From Geobacter sp. (GTDB lineage: Bacteria > Desulfobacterota > Desulfuromonadia > Geobacterales > Geobacteraceae), in assembly GCA_003574885.1 (NCBI GenBank), contig PJFC01000006.1:62001-126000 (forward strand): DNA of 64,000 nucleotides, read 5' to 3'. Below are positions 38,604 through 47,833 of the stretch, one piece after another (the first letter of the stretch is position 1; every line of letters starts with the position of its first letter). The notes under the pieces are model-generated. The model had not been told where the DNA came from, did no database searches, and worked only from the letters and a program-made list of their open reading frames with translations. Made by a program: the position numbers and the translations under genes.

Positions 38604-38671
38604 ATATGCTCCTTCTATAATGAATTTGATTGTAAATCAGATTTTACTAGTCCCTAGTCCCCAGTCCCTGT

Positions 38672-39991
38672 TTACTTCCCCTGCGGCACTGCGCCCGACG
38701 GCAGGCCGATCTGTTCCGCCGTATTTTGACCACCGACTCCGTTCTTGTGCGGATTGGGGAGGACCGGGAAGACTTTCACGAGCACCTGATAGCCGAGAAT
38801 TTCCAGGGCGATGACGCCAACGGTGATCATCACCTCGGCGAACGAGGGGAAGTAGTGCCACCCCTGCCCCGGGTTGAAGCCGATGAGGTAGACGTTGAAG
38901 CGGTAGAGAGCGCCCCCCAGAATGATCATGGTGGCGGTTACGAAGAGCCAGCGAGGGGAGCGGCGCATTCGCCGGCTGAAGAGGATCATGGAGCCGCCGG
39001 CCACCAGGCAGAACTCCAGCAGGAAGAAGCAGGAGTAGAAATCGAACTTAAGCGCGTTGCCGATCTGCCCCCGGTGGACCAGGTCGCCGACCCTGACGGA
39101 GAGCCAGATGACCGTGAGCCAGGGGATGATCCGGGAGAGGCCGGCCAGTTCGTTATATTCGATCTCCCGCTTGAAAGCATACGACGAGATGATCGATTCC
39201 ATGATGACGATGGAATAGCCGATGTAAATACAGTTGATGAGGAACAGGAGCGGCAGGAAGCCGGTGTGCCACAAGGGGTTGAGCTTGGTGGCGGCAATGA
39301 GGAGCAGCGACCCGAGAGATGACTGGTGCATGGTCGGCAGGGTTATGCCGAGGACGATGAAGAAAACCAGCACCTTGTCCAGCCTCGGCCGGAGCCAGGC
39401 GGCAGCCGCACGGACCCATTCAAGCCCCGACGCCAGCTTCGCCTCGTCAGGGACCAGCCGCGGGTGGAGCCAGGCGGACACCTTGCGGAGCGTCTCTCCC
39501 CGACTGTTCTCCAGGGACCAGAGCACCGCCGGCAGGAACTCGATGACGAGCACCGTGGAGTAGGCCATGACACAGAGGGCCACCTCGAACATGGCGGAGT
39601 TGATCTGCCAGCGGGCCGGCATGAAGAAGCCGTAGGAGTTCCAGTAGCGCCCCAGGTCCACCATGACCGAGAAGCCGGCCAGGCAGTAGCCGAACAGGCT
39701 CGTGAGAAGCGCCGAGCGGATGAGGGGGTGGAACTTCCAGTGGTTGCGGATGTAGATCAGAATCGCCATGGCATAGCCGCCGCAGGCGATGGCGGTACCC
39801 GTCGCCACGTCGTAGGCGATCCAGATCCCCCAGGGGTAACCGTCGGACATGTTGGATACGGCGCCGATCCCCTTCACGTACCGGACGCCGATGTAATAGA
39901 AACCGACAATAACCAGGGTGAGCAGGACGAAGAAGGACTTGGTGAAGATCTTCCCTTCCAGCCTGATGAATTCATCGTGATGACCGGCCAT
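38672..39991 (-). CDS. hybB: HybB: NrfD/PsrC-type integral membrane subunit
   Basis: A 439-residue membrane protein with about ten helices of the polysulfide reductase NrfD family. It binds quinone and links the periplasmic hydrogenase to the menaquinone pool without heme. Typical segments are GYPWGIWIAYDVATGTAIAC, DLGRYWNSYGFFMPAR and the TLPTMHQSSLGSLLLIAATK loop. Its stop is 68 bases before hybL, in a gap with short GTCCC repeats. It directly follows hybA with a one-base overlap. Confidence 0.94.
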   Translation of the reverse strand: MAGHHDEFIRLEGKIFTKSFFVLLTLVIVGFYYIGVRYVKGIGAVSNMSDGYPWGIWIAYDVATGTAIACGGYAMAILIYIRNHWKFHPLIRSALLTSLFGYCLAGFSVMVDLGRYWNSYGFFMPARWQINSAMFEVALCVMAYSTVLVIEFLPAVLWSLENSRGETLRKVSAWLHPRLVPDEAKLASGLEWVRAAAAWLRPRLDKVLVFFIVLGITLPTMHQSSLGSLLLIAATKLNPLWHTGFLPLLFLINCIYIGYSIVIMESIISSYAFKREIEYNELAGLSRIIPWLTVIWLSVRVGDLVHRGQIGNALKFDFYSCFFLLEFCLVAGGSMILFSRRMRRSPRWLFVTATMIILGGALYRFNVYLIGFNPGQGWHYFPSFAEVMITVGVIALEILGYQVLVKVFPVLPNPHKNGVGGQNTAEQIGLPSGAVPQGK

Positions 39992-40908
39992 TATTCACCA
40001 TCCTCCTTGTGTCCGTTCTTCTCCTGCTCCTTCTGGTTCTTGAGGGCAATGAAGCAGAGTGCGGAGTAAAGCGCAACCGGCGCAACGAACCCCTTGTAGA
40101 TGGTGTGCTGGATCTTCTCCGAGAACTCCGCAGGGGCGTTGTCCGGCAGGGTGGGGAGACCGAGCTTATCGAACGCGAGGGCCGACAGGTAGAGGTGATT
40201 GGTCCCCCCCAGTTCATGTTCGCCGTAGACGTGGTGGATATAGCGGCCGGGATTGTCCTGGAGGCGGGTATGGGCAATTTCCAGCAACTCTTTTCGCTTG
40301 CCGAAGGTTATGGCCCCCACAGGACAGACCTCGGCACAGGCGGTGATCCCCTTCTCCCGCAGGTTGGTGTTCTTGCACAGGTCGCACTTGACGATCTGGG
40401 GGAGGGTTTTCTCCCACTGGAACTTGGGGATGGTAAAGGAGCAGGCCACCTGGCAGTAGCGGCAGCCGATGCAGGTATCCTTGTTGTAGTCAACCACGCC
40501 GGTCACCTTGTCCTTGGTCATGGCGCTCACCGGGCAGACGGAGACGCAGGACGGTTTCTGGCAGTGCATGCAGGAATACTTGACGTAGGACCAGCGGCTG
40601 TCCGACTCCTTGTAGAGCTTGATAAGTGTCCGTGTGCTTCCGGAGAGGTCCTGGGGAGCATCCCAGAGGCCATCCGTGTCGAAGGACGCCCGTTCGTAGG
40701 AGAGGCTGCCGTAATCGCCGTTGACCCGCTTGCAGGTCGCCATGCACGCCTTGCAGCCGACACACATGGTGGCGTCGTAGAGCATGCCCAGGGCCTCGTT
40801 GTTGACTCCCACCTTTTCATTCGCCATGGCGGGGACGCTGCTCGCCAGAAGGGTCGCGCCGCCGAGTCCGAGCATCTTGAAGAAATCGCGCCTACTCTGA
40901 CTTTTCAT
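39991..40908 (-). CDS. hybA: HybA: periplasmic 4x[4Fe-4S] electron-transfer subunit
   Basis: A 305-residue iron-sulfur protein. The N-terminus has the twin-arginine motif SRRDFFKMLGLGG. Four cysteine groups follow (CVGCKACMATC, CMHCQKPSCVSVCP, CIGCRYCQVAC, CDLCKNTN with CAEVCPVGA), for four [4Fe-4S] clusters. A C-terminal helix (FVAPVALYSALCFIALK) anchors it. It passes electrons from the small subunit to HybB. It overlaps hybS by 17 bases. Confidence 0.95.
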   Translation of the reverse strand: MKSQSRRDFFKMLGLGGATLLASSVPAMANEKVGVNNEALGMLYDATMCVGCKACMATCKRVNGDYGSLSYERASFDTDGLWDAPQDLSGSTRTLIKLYKESDSRWSYVKYSCMHCQKPSCVSVCPVSAMTKDKVTGVVDYNKDTCIGCRYCQVACSFTIPKFQWEKTLPQIVKCDLCKNTNLREKGITACAEVCPVGAITFGKRKELLEIAHTRLQDNPGRYIHHVYGEHELGGTNHLYLSALAFDKLGLPTLPDNAPAEFSEKIQHTIYKGFVAPVALYSALCFIALKNQKEQEKNGHKEDGE

Positions 40909-42013
40909 GCTTCTCCTCCTCGGCGGGACCGTCCTTGGGAAGCTTTTTGGCCATCATGGCCCCGGCACCGAGCGCCGCGCCGGCCGCCAGGCCGAGGATG
41001 CCGGTGGTCAGGGGATCGGCCCCCTTTCCCTTGTCACGCAGGTTGACCGGCGCGTAGGTATCGGGCGGAGTCGGCTCGTGGATCTGCACCTTTTCGGCAA
41101 TCGGCTTTTTGAAGAGAATGTCCGGCTCGGTGCAGCCGATACAGGGATGACCCACGGACACCGGCCAGGCCCCCACGTCGTTGAACCGCTGCACCGAACA
41201 ATTGGCAAAGGTCTCCGGGCCTTTGCACCCCAGTTTGTAGAGACAGTACCCCTCGGCATGGGTCGCATCGCCGTAGGCCTTGGCGAAGCGGCCGGCGTCG
41301 AAATGGGGGCGCCGTTCGCAGTGTTCGTGGATCTTCCGGCCGTAGGCGAACTTCGGCCGCCCCAGGGAGTCCAGGTCCGGAAGCCGGTTGAAGGTGAGGT
41401 AATACATGACCGTGGAGAGGAAATTGTAAGGGTTGGGGGGGCAGCCGGGAATGTTGATTATCGGCTTATCCTTGATGATATCCCGCACCCCGACGGCGCC
41501 GGTGGGATTGGGTGCGACAGACTGGATGCCGCCGTAGCCGGCGCAGGTGCCGACAGTGATGATCGCCGCCGCCCCTTCGGCCGCATGGCGCAGAGACTCG
41601 ATGGCGGTCTTCCCCGCCACCTTGCAGTAGATGCCGTTGTCCTTGGTCGGGATCGCCCCCTCCACCACCAGCAGGTATTTACCCTTGTTGGCCTGCATGG
41701 AGTCGTGGAGCGACTTCTCCGCCTGGTGGCCGGAACCGGCCATGAGGGTCTCGTGGTAGTCAAGGGATATCATATCGAGAATGAGCGATGCCACGGTAGG
41801 ATGGCTCGAGCGGAGCAGCGACTCGGAGCAGCCGGTGCATTCCTGGAAGTGAAGCCAGATGACCGCGGGATTCTTGTTGGTTTCCACCGCCTCGGCAATG
41901 CGCGTGTGCATGGCAAACGGCAGCCCCATCATGGCAGTCGCCGTCACGCAGGTCTTGATGAAATCCCGGCGCGTCACCCCCGCGCACAACAGATCGGTAT
42001 TTTTTTTCGTCAT
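40892..42013 (-). CDS. hybS: [NiFe]-hydrogenase small subunit, Hyb type
   Basis: A 373-residue subunit carrying three iron-sulfur clusters from the active site outward. The twin-arginine signal is TRRDFIKTC near residue 14. Proximal-cluster ligands are in ECTGCSES, GTCAGYGG and GCPPNP; the distal ones are in CLYKLGCKGPETFANC and HPCIGCTEPD. The proximal motif CTGC, without the extra cysteines of O2-tolerant enzymes, suggests the standard oxygen-sensitive type. A C-terminal helix (GILGLAAGAALGAGAMM) anchors it. ATG 42013 is chosen over 42076 since GAGGGGGG precedes it. First gene of the hyb operon. Confidence 0.95.
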   Translation of the reverse strand: MTKKNTDLLCAGVTRRDFIKTCVTATAMMGLPFAMHTRIAEAVETNKNPAVIWLHFQECTGCSESLLRSSHPTVASLILDMISLDYHETLMAGSGHQAEKSLHDSMQANKGKYLLVVEGAIPTKDNGIYCKVAGKTAIESLRHAAEGAAAIITVGTCAGYGGIQSVAPNPTGAVGVRDIIKDKPIINIPGCPPNPYNFLSTVMYYLTFNRLPDLDSLGRPKFAYGRKIHEHCERRPHFDAGRFAKAYGDATHAEGYCLYKLGCKGPETFANCSVQRFNDVGAWPVSVGHPCIGCTEPDILFKKPIAEKVQIHEPTPPDTYAPVNLRDKGKGADPLTTGILGLAAGAALGAGAMMAKKLPKDGPAEEEKHEKSE

Positions 42014-42049
42014 ATTCCCCCCTCGTAATTGCATAACCAGTACGTATAC

Positions 42050-42065
42050 GGCAACAGTCGTGCCA
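42050..42065 (-). promoter_or_regulatory. Sigma-54 (RpoN) promoter for the hyb operon
   Basis: On the minus strand the sequence is TGGCACGACTGTTGCC, matching the consensus TGGCACG-N4-TTGCW with correct GG and GC dinucleotides. It lies 37-52 bases upstream of the hybS start. The divergent gene encodes a sigma-54-dependent activator. Confidence 0.8.
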
Positions 42066-42239
42066 ACTATCAACACGCCTGCAACGCCATCCCGCAGTCA
42101 CATAACCACCTGGAAACAGAAGATGTTTTTCAGATTGACAAGGAAGTCCAAAATTTTTACACTTCCCACACTTGATTCCTTTTGTCTCACAATGTATCAT
42201 TTTGACCATATCATCGGTTATGCACACAGAGGAGTCACC

Positions 42240-43643
42240 ATGACAGCTGCAACCATTCTGATCTGCGACGACGAAGCGGGGATTTGCCGTTACCTGCAGA
42301 AGATATTCGTGTCCCGCGGTTTCAGGGCCGAGACCTTCGGCGACGGCGGGAGCCTCCTCAGGAGACTGGAAGGAGGAGCTCCGGGCGACGCCGACCTCCT
42401 CCTCCAGGATGTGCGGATGCCGGACATGGATGGCATTCAGGTGCTCAAAAGGGTGAAGGAGCTCCGTCCGGCCCTGCCGGTGGTTATAATGACCGCCTAC
42501 GGCACTATCGACGCGGCGGTGGAGGCGGTCAAGCTCGGTGCCTATGATTACGTGACCAAGCCGTTCCCCAAGGAGAAGATCCTCGGCGTCATAGACAACG
42601 CCCTGGAGCGGGAAATGCTCCGCCAGGAAAACCAGCTCCTCAAGGAAGAGCTGAACCGCCCCGCCATACCGGAGCATATCGTCTTCACGAGCAGGAAATT
42701 CCGGGAAGTGTACGACCTCACCCTGCGGGTGGCGGCCAGTTCCGCAAATATCATGATCCTGGGGGAATCGGGAACGGGCAAGGAACTGATCGCCGGCACC
42801 GTTCACGACAACAGCTCCCGCAAGGGGCGCCGCTTCCTCTCCCTCAATTGCGCGGCCCTCACCGACACCCTCCTGGAGAGCCAGCTCTTCGGCCACGTGC
42901 GAGGGGCCTTCACCGGGGCCGTTACGGCTCAGAAGGGGCTTCTGGAGGAAGCCGACGGCGGGACCCTTTTCCTGGACGAAATCGGCGACATCAGCCCTGC
43001 GGTGCAGGCAAAACTCCTGAGGGTCATCCAGGAGCGGGAATTCATCCCGGTAGGGGCAACAAAACCCAAACAGGTGGATATCCGCTTCGTGGCCGCCACC
43101 AACAAGGACCTGGAAAAGGAGATCCGGGAGGGGCGTTTCCGTGAGGACCTCTACTACCGGCTCAACGTCATCACCATCAACCTTCCTCCGCTCAGGGAAA
43201 GGAAGGAGGATGTCGAACCGCTGGCCCTCCATTTCCTGAAAAAATATGCCCGGCGCATGCAGAAGGAGATTGCCGGCATCGGCGTTCACGCCTTGCAGCT
43301 CCTTACGGAATACCAGTGGCCCGGCAACGTTCGGGAGCTGGAAAACGTCATGGAGCGCGCCGTTATCCTTGCACGGGGAAACCTCATAACCGCCGATGTC
43401 CTGCCGGTCACATCCGCCGACCTGCTGACCGCCGCCACCCAACCCCCTCCCCGACTGGTATCCCTGGAAACAGTGGAACGGGAGCATATCGAACAGATCC
43501 TGGCGAGTACCGGCTTCCACAAGAGCAGGAGCGCCGAACTGCTCGGCATCTCCCGCAAGACCCTGGACCGGAAGATCGCCGAGTACGGGCTCACCTTCGC
43601 CCGCCCTGCCGGCTGGCAGGGGACGGGGGATGACTCCCTGTGA
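42240..43643 (+). CDS. NtrC-family sigma-54-dependent response regulator
   Basis: A 467-residue three-domain regulator. The receiver domain (1-120) has the acidic pair in LICDDEAG, the phospho-acceptor D57 in LLLQDVRMPDMDG and lysine in DYVTKPF. The AAA+ domain has GESGTGKE, the sigma-54-contacting GAFTGA and LFLDEIGDI. The C-terminal Fis-type helix-turn-helix is near FHKSRSAELLGISRKTLDRK. Start is ATG with GAGGAG upstream. It overlaps the kinase gene (GTGA), and it is divergent from the sigma-54-driven hyb operon. Controlling hyb is the natural inference. Confidence 0.94.
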   Translation: MTAATILICDDEAGICRYLQKIFVSRGFRAETFGDGGSLLRRLEGGAPGDADLLLQDVRMPDMDGIQVLKRVKELRPALPVVIMTAYGTIDAAVEAVKLGAYDYVTKPFPKEKILGVIDNALEREMLRQENQLLKEELNRPAIPEHIVFTSRKFREVYDLTLRVAASSANIMILGESGTGKELIAGTVHDNSSRKGRRFLSLNCAALTDTLLESQLFGHVRGAFTGAVTAQKGLLEEADGGTLFLDEIGDISPAVQAKLLRVIQEREFIPVGATKPKQVDIRFVAATNKDLEKEIREGRFREDLYYRLNVITINLPPLRERKEDVEPLALHFLKKYARRMQKEIAGIGVHALQLLTEYQWPGNVRELENVMERAVILARGNLITADVLPVTSADLLTAATQPPPRLVSLETVEREHIEQILASTGFHKSRSAELLGISRKTLDRKIAEYGLTFARPAGWQGTGDDSL

Positions 43644-45649
43644 CACGCTTCCGTTTCTCCATAAAGCGCAAGCTGACCGTCGCCACCCTTCTCCCCCTCT
43701 CCATCGCCATCGTCAGCTGCTGGCTGACCGGCATCATCGTCATGAACAGCCGGATAACCAGCCAGGCCCGTCAGAAGGTGCACAACGATCTCAACTCGGC
43801 ACGGGTTATCTACAACAACGAGCTCGGCCATATCCGGGATGTGGTTAAGTTCACCGCAAGCGCCCCCTATACCGCGGGGGCCCTTGCCAGAAGTGATCTG
43901 GCAGCCCTCAGCACACTTCTCTCACCACTCAGGAACGGGGAAGGCCTCGATATCCTTACCGTCGTGGACGCCAGCGGTACGGTCCTGTTCCGGTCAAGGA
44001 ACCCGCAGATGCGTGGCGACGACCGTTCCCGCGACCCCCTGGTGGTACGGGCACTCAAGGGTGAGGTGCTCACCGGCACCGTTGTCATCCCCCCCGCCGA
44101 CATGGTTGTGGAAGGGGAAGACCTGGCCCGGCAGGCTGCCATCAGGGTGCTCCCGACCCCCCATGCCCGGCCGGCCGAGACGGACGTGGAGCGATCCGGC
44201 ATGGTCCTGATGGCGGCCGCACCGATCAGGGACAGTGCAGGCAATGTGCTCGGGGCTCTCTATGGGGGAATACTCCTCAATAACAACAACACCCTGGTTG
44301 ACAGGATCAAGAGCACCGTCTACGAAGGGGACACCTTCAAGGGGCAGGACGTGGGAAGCGCCACCATCTTCCTGCGCGACCTGCGCATCGCCACCAATGT
44401 CCCTGCCAGCGGCGGCGGGCGGGCCATCGGCACCCGGATGTCGGAAGAGGTCTACAACCGGGTCATCCTCGGGGGGGAGAAGTGGTTTGGCCGCGCCTTC
44501 GTGGTCAACGAATGGGTCTTCTCCGCCTATGAACCGATCCTCTCCCTGGAAGGGGTCCCCATCGGCGCCCTCTACACCGGCATGCTGGAGAAACCCTCAA
44601 CCGCCACCAAGCTGAACATGAGCCTCATCTTCAGCGGCGTCCTCCTCCTCGGGACCCTTCTCGGTCTGGCAGTCTCCGGCTTCATCGCCTCCCGGCTGGC
44701 TCGCCCCATCCGGGAACTGGAAACCATGGCCCGACGGGTCACCGCCGGCGAGCGGGACCTGCAGCTTGCCGTAACTTCCCATGACGAGGTCGGCGACCTG
44801 GCAGCGGAATTCAACGAAATGACCCGGGCACTGGCCCAGCGTGAGGAGGAGATCGGCACCCTCAACCGGGACCTGGAGCAAAAAGTGCTGGAGCGGACCG
44901 CACAACTGGAAGAAAAGAACCGCCTCCTCGTCAGGACCCAGGAAGAGCTGGTACGGGCCGCCAAGCTGGCCGACATAGGCATCCTCGCCTCGGGGGTGGC
45001 CCACGAGATCAACAACCCCCTTGCCATCATCCGCGGCAATACGGAGCTGTTACAGATGGCCATTCCGGGGGAAGACCCTTCCCGCGAGGAAGTGGACACC
45101 ATCGCCCAGCAGGTGGTACGGGTGGAGCGGATCGTCGGTGGCCTTCTCCAGTTCGCCCGCCAGGAGCAGAAACGTCTCGGGAAGGTCGATCTCAACCAGG
45201 TTATTGAAGATATCCTGCGCCAGATAGGCCACCAGGTGCCACTGGAGCGGGTAACGGTCAGCCGGGAACTGGCAACCGGACTGCCGGAACTGCAGGGAGA
45301 CGGGGACCAGCTGCGCCAGGTCTTCACCAACCTCATCCTCAATGCCATCCAGGCAATGGCTGAAGGAGGCACTCTCACCGTAGCGACGGCGCCTGACGAT
45401 GACGGGAGGGTGCGGGTGGAGGTGCGGGACACCGGCCGGGGCATCCCCCCCGCCGACCGGGAAAAGATATTCAACCCCTTCTTCACCACCCGCCCCGAGG
45501 GGACCGGGCTGGGGCTGTCGGTCTCCTACGGCATCGTCAAGGAGCACCACGGGACCATCGAGGTTGCAAGCCAGGCAGGCAGCGGCACCACTTTCCGGGT
45601 TCTCCTCCCGGTAAGCCAGGAGAGTCCCCCCCGTAGCGGAAAGAATTGA
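43640..45649 (+). CDS. Membrane sensor histidine kinase, partner of the NtrC-type regulator
   Basis: A 669-residue kinase. It has an N-terminal helix (about 14-35), a large periplasmic Cache-like domain to about residue 320 (GTRMSEEVYNRVILGGEKWF near its end), a second helix (IFSGVLLLGTLLGLAVSGFI) and a HAMP linker. A HisKA domain follows with the phosphorylated histidine in GVAHEINNPLAI. The ATPase domain has DTGRGIPPADREKIFNPFFT and GTGLGLSV. The GTG start overlaps the regulator stop, so they form a two-component pair. The ligand is unknown. Confidence 0.93.
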   Translation: MTRFRFSIKRKLTVATLLPLSIAIVSCWLTGIIVMNSRITSQARQKVHNDLNSARVIYNNELGHIRDVVKFTASAPYTAGALARSDLAALSTLLSPLRNGEGLDILTVVDASGTVLFRSRNPQMRGDDRSRDPLVVRALKGEVLTGTVVIPPADMVVEGEDLARQAAIRVLPTPHARPAETDVERSGMVLMAAAPIRDSAGNVLGALYGGILLNNNNTLVDRIKSTVYEGDTFKGQDVGSATIFLRDLRIATNVPASGGGRAIGTRMSEEVYNRVILGGEKWFGRAFVVNEWVFSAYEPILSLEGVPIGALYTGMLEKPSTATKLNMSLIFSGVLLLGTLLGLAVSGFIASRLARPIRELETMARRVTAGERDLQLAVTSHDEVGDLAAEFNEMTRALAQREEEIGTLNRDLEQKVLERTAQLEEKNRLLVRTQEELVRAAKLADIGILASGVAHEINNPLAIIRGNTELLQMAIPGEDPSREEVDTIAQQVVRVERIVGGLLQFARQEQKRLGKVDLNQVIEDILRQIGHQVPLERVTVSRELATGLPELQGDGDQLRQVFTNLILNAIQAMAEGGTLTVATAPDDDGRVRVEVRDTGRGIPPADREKIFNPFFTTRPEGTGLGLSVSYGIVKEHHGTIEVASQAGSGTTFRVLLPVSQESPPRSGKN

Positions 45650-45713
45650 CCGCCGGGGGACTCCACGCCATCTGGGTCGCACTATTACAAAATTTTTATC
45701 ATCAGTAAAAAAC

Positions 45714-45743
45714 AGGCCCGGCGCGCTTTTCCGGGCTTTTTTT
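45714..45743 (+). terminator. Intrinsic terminator after the kinase gene
   Basis: GCCCGG (45716-45721) pairs with CCGGGC (45731-45736), followed by seven T. Confidence 0.8.
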
Positions 45744-45859
45744 ATTGACCGGTGACCATACATGCACTAAAATATAATCTTGTTTTATACATGAAAGAGA
45801 ATAACTGCGATGGGCACGCAATGCCGACGTTGTGAAAAAACTACTCCAAGGAGGATGGC

Positions 45860-46861
45860 ATGCATCTGGTTGAACAGATCAAGGAAAAGGCGAAGAAGAG
45901 TCTGCAGACGGTGGTTCTGCCGGAAAGTTACGACGAGCGGATGCTTTTTGCCGCCCAGCAGGTTACGGAACAGGGACTGGCGAAGGTCGTCATCCTCGGC
46001 AACCCCGAGGCGGTCCAGAGCGCCGCAAGCGCCAAAGGGGTCAACCTTGCCGGCGTGGAAATCCTGGAGCCGGCCAAATCTCCCAATCTCGGGGCCTACG
46101 TCGATGCCTTCGTGGAACTCCGCAAGAGCAAGGGGATGACCCGGGAAGAGGCGGAGAAAACCCTCACCGCCCCGGACAACCTCTACTACGCGGGAATGAT
46201 GGTACGGCAAGGAGATGCGGGGGGTGAAGTGGCCGGCGCCACCGGCACCACCGGCAACGTTCTCAAGGCCGCCTTCCAGACCGTGGGAACCGCCCCCGGC
46301 ATCAAGACCGTCTCCTCCTTTTTCCTGATGATCACCAAGACCCCGAGCTTCGGCGAGAACGGCATCATTCTGTTCGCCGACTGTGCGGTCAATCCCAACC
46401 CTGATGCCCAGGCCCTGGCGGAGATCGCCGTGGCCACCGCCCGCAACTGCAAGTCCTTCCTCGACGTTCCTGCCCGGGTGGGGATGCTCTCCTTCTCCAC
46501 CAAGGGGAGCGCCAGCCATGAAGACGTGGACAAGGTGCTGAAGGCAGTTGGGATCGCCAAGGGGATCGACCCGGCCCTCCAGATCGACGGCGAACTCCAG
46601 GCGGACGCCGCCCTCCTCCCGAAGGTCGGCGAGAAGAAAGCCCCGGGGAGCCCGGTGGCAGGCAAGGCCAACGTCCTCATCTTCCCTGACCTGGACGCCG
46701 GCAACATCGCCTACAAGCTGGTGGAAAGGGTAGCCGGCGCCGAGGCGGTCGGCCCCATCATCCAGGGGCTCGCCAAACCGGTCAACGACCTCTCCCGCGG
46801 CTGCTCCGTTGACGATATCGTCAACGTCGTCGCCATCACGGCGGTTCAGGCGCAGGGTTAA
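45860..46861 (+). CDS. pta: Phosphate acetyltransferase
   Basis: Pta interconverts acetyl-CoA and acetyl phosphate. With acetate kinase it is used for acetate activation or overflow. The 333-residue length is that of the short, single-domain form. Motifs include VVLPESYDERML at the start, AGMMVRQGDAGGEVAGATGT, and the C-terminal VFPDL-like ANVLIFPDLDAGNIAYKLVE with GLAKPVNDLSRGC. AAGGAGG precedes the start. Its partner ackA is about 4.7 kb away on the opposite strand, with mobile-element remnants between them. Confidence 0.95.
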   Translation: MHLVEQIKEKAKKSLQTVVLPESYDERMLFAAQQVTEQGLAKVVILGNPEAVQSAASAKGVNLAGVEILEPAKSPNLGAYVDAFVELRKSKGMTREEAEKTLTAPDNLYYAGMMVRQGDAGGEVAGATGTTGNVLKAAFQTVGTAPGIKTVSSFFLMITKTPSFGENGIILFADCAVNPNPDAQALAEIAVATARNCKSFLDVPARVGMLSFSTKGSASHEDVDKVLKAVGIAKGIDPALQIDGELQADAALLPKVGEKKAPGSPVAGKANVLIFPDLDAGNIAYKLVERVAGAEAVGPIIQGLAKPVNDLSRGCSVDDIVNVVAITAVQAQG

Positions 46862-46883
46862 GACTCTTCCAGGTACCGATGCA

Positions 46884-46920
46884 CAAAGAGCCGGCAGCGG
46901 AAGCTGCCGGCTCTTTGCGT
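46884..46920 (+). terminator. Intrinsic terminator after pta
   Basis: A 14-bp perfect stem (CAAAGAGCCGGCAG / CTGCCGGCTCTTTG) with a 6-base loop. Confidence 0.88.
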
Positions 46921-46949
46921 TTATCCTCGGCTTAAGGAGTTACTTAGAA

Positions 46950-46973
46950 ATTCCGGGGACACCATACTTAATT
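46950..46973. repeat. Conserved leader motif of a REP-type transposase element
   Basis: ATTCCGGGGACACCATACTT (with TAATT following) lies 41-64 bases before the transposase remnant. A sequence of this kind (complement: TATGGTGTCCCCGGAATT) often precedes REP-associated tyrosine transposase genes. I see no second copy in the window. Confidence 0.45.
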
Positions 46974-47013
46974 GTCGCTTGACTTGTAATTGTGATTCAA
47001 TTAATTTTTGCAC

Positions 47014-47327
47014 ATGGCAAGAATTGCTCGTGTTATAGCCTCCGGCATTCCCCACCACGTTACCCAACTCGGAAACCGCAGACAGACAACTTCTTCGGCG
47101 ACGATGATTATCTCGCCTACATCGCCCTGCTAACCGAATGGTGCAGGAAATGCTCCGTGGCTATATGGGGCTACTGCCTGATGCCGAACCATGTGCATCT
47201 GATTGCTGTTCCAGATAGTGAAGACGCATGCTTCACCGCTGTGCTCGCAGCCGTTATGCAAATGAAAAATGAAATAAATAGCACCTTGGAAATGTCACTG
47301 CTACGGAAAAGAGTTTGGTGCTTATGA
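47014..47327 (+). pseudogene. Frameshifted REP-associated (Y1/IS200-like) transposase remnant
   Basis: From ATG 47014 the frame reads MARIARVIASGIPHHVTQ then GNRRQ, the typical start of REP-associated tyrosine transposases. The frame then breaks near 47087. The downstream frame continues with FFGDDDYLAYIALLTEW and WGYCLMPNHVHLIAVP, which has the HUH motif (HVH). After SEDA the family sequence is lost and the protein ends early, without the catalytic tyrosine region. The gene is therefore inactive. It lies just after the pta terminator, at the start of a scar region between pta and ackA. Confidence 0.8.
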
Positions 47328-47426
47328 TGGCGGTATTTATTTTGGCATAGGCGAGCTAAAAGCCATTGTAAAACTACGGGTGCCGGAGCAAAGAATCTGA
47401 CGTCTGTGCTCTAGAGGAGGGAAAGA

Positions 47427-47795
47427 ATGAAAAAGAGAGTTTTGGTGGTGGATGACAGTGACATTGTTCTGGCCATGGCCCGCGAAGCGCTGGAGGAGGG
47501 AGGGTTCGAAGTCGTCACTGCTCCGGACGCGAAGGAGTCCGACGCATACATTTTCGACATCAGACAACCCGACCTGGTCATACTGGATGTCATGCTCCCT
47601 GGGCTCGATGGTGACAAAAAGGCGAAACAGCTCAAGGCGAACGCCCTGACCAGACATATCCCGGTCCTTCTTTTGTCATCCAAGCCGGAGGACGAGCTCG
47701 GGCGACTCGCCACAGAAGCGGGTGCGGACGGCTTTATCCGAAAACCTTTTGATCATCGGCAGTTCATCGCCAAGGTGGAGGAAGCGACCCGCTAG
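47427..47795 (+). CDS. Single-domain response regulator (CheY-like)
   Basis: A 122-residue stand-alone receiver. The acidic pair is in VLVVDDSDI, the phospho-acceptor aspartate in DLVILDVMLPGLDG, the threonine/serine position in VLLLSSK, and the lysine in GFIRKPFDH. There is no output domain, so it would act by protein contact or in a phosphorelay. GAGGAGGG precedes the start. No kinase is adjacent. Confidence 0.9.
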   Translation: MKKRVLVVDDSDIVLAMAREALEEGGFEVVTAPDAKESDAYIFDIRQPDLVILDVMLPGLDGDKKAKQLKANALTRHIPVLLLSSKPEDELGRLATEAGADGFIRKPFDHRQFIAKVEEATR

Positions 47796-47833
47796 CGGAA
47801 TGGCAGTACCAGGTACCCTCCTCCCCAATCAGT

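Noticed and set aside
38604-38671. TAGTCCCTAGTCCCCAGTCCC repeats between hybB and hybL as an operator
   Set aside because: A short run of simple near-repeats within an operon; more likely a neutral intergenic repeat than a binding site.
41760-43646. A 628-codon minus-strand frame opposite the NtrC-type regulator and part of hybS
   Set aside because: It covers two well-identified genes and shows no motif of its own.
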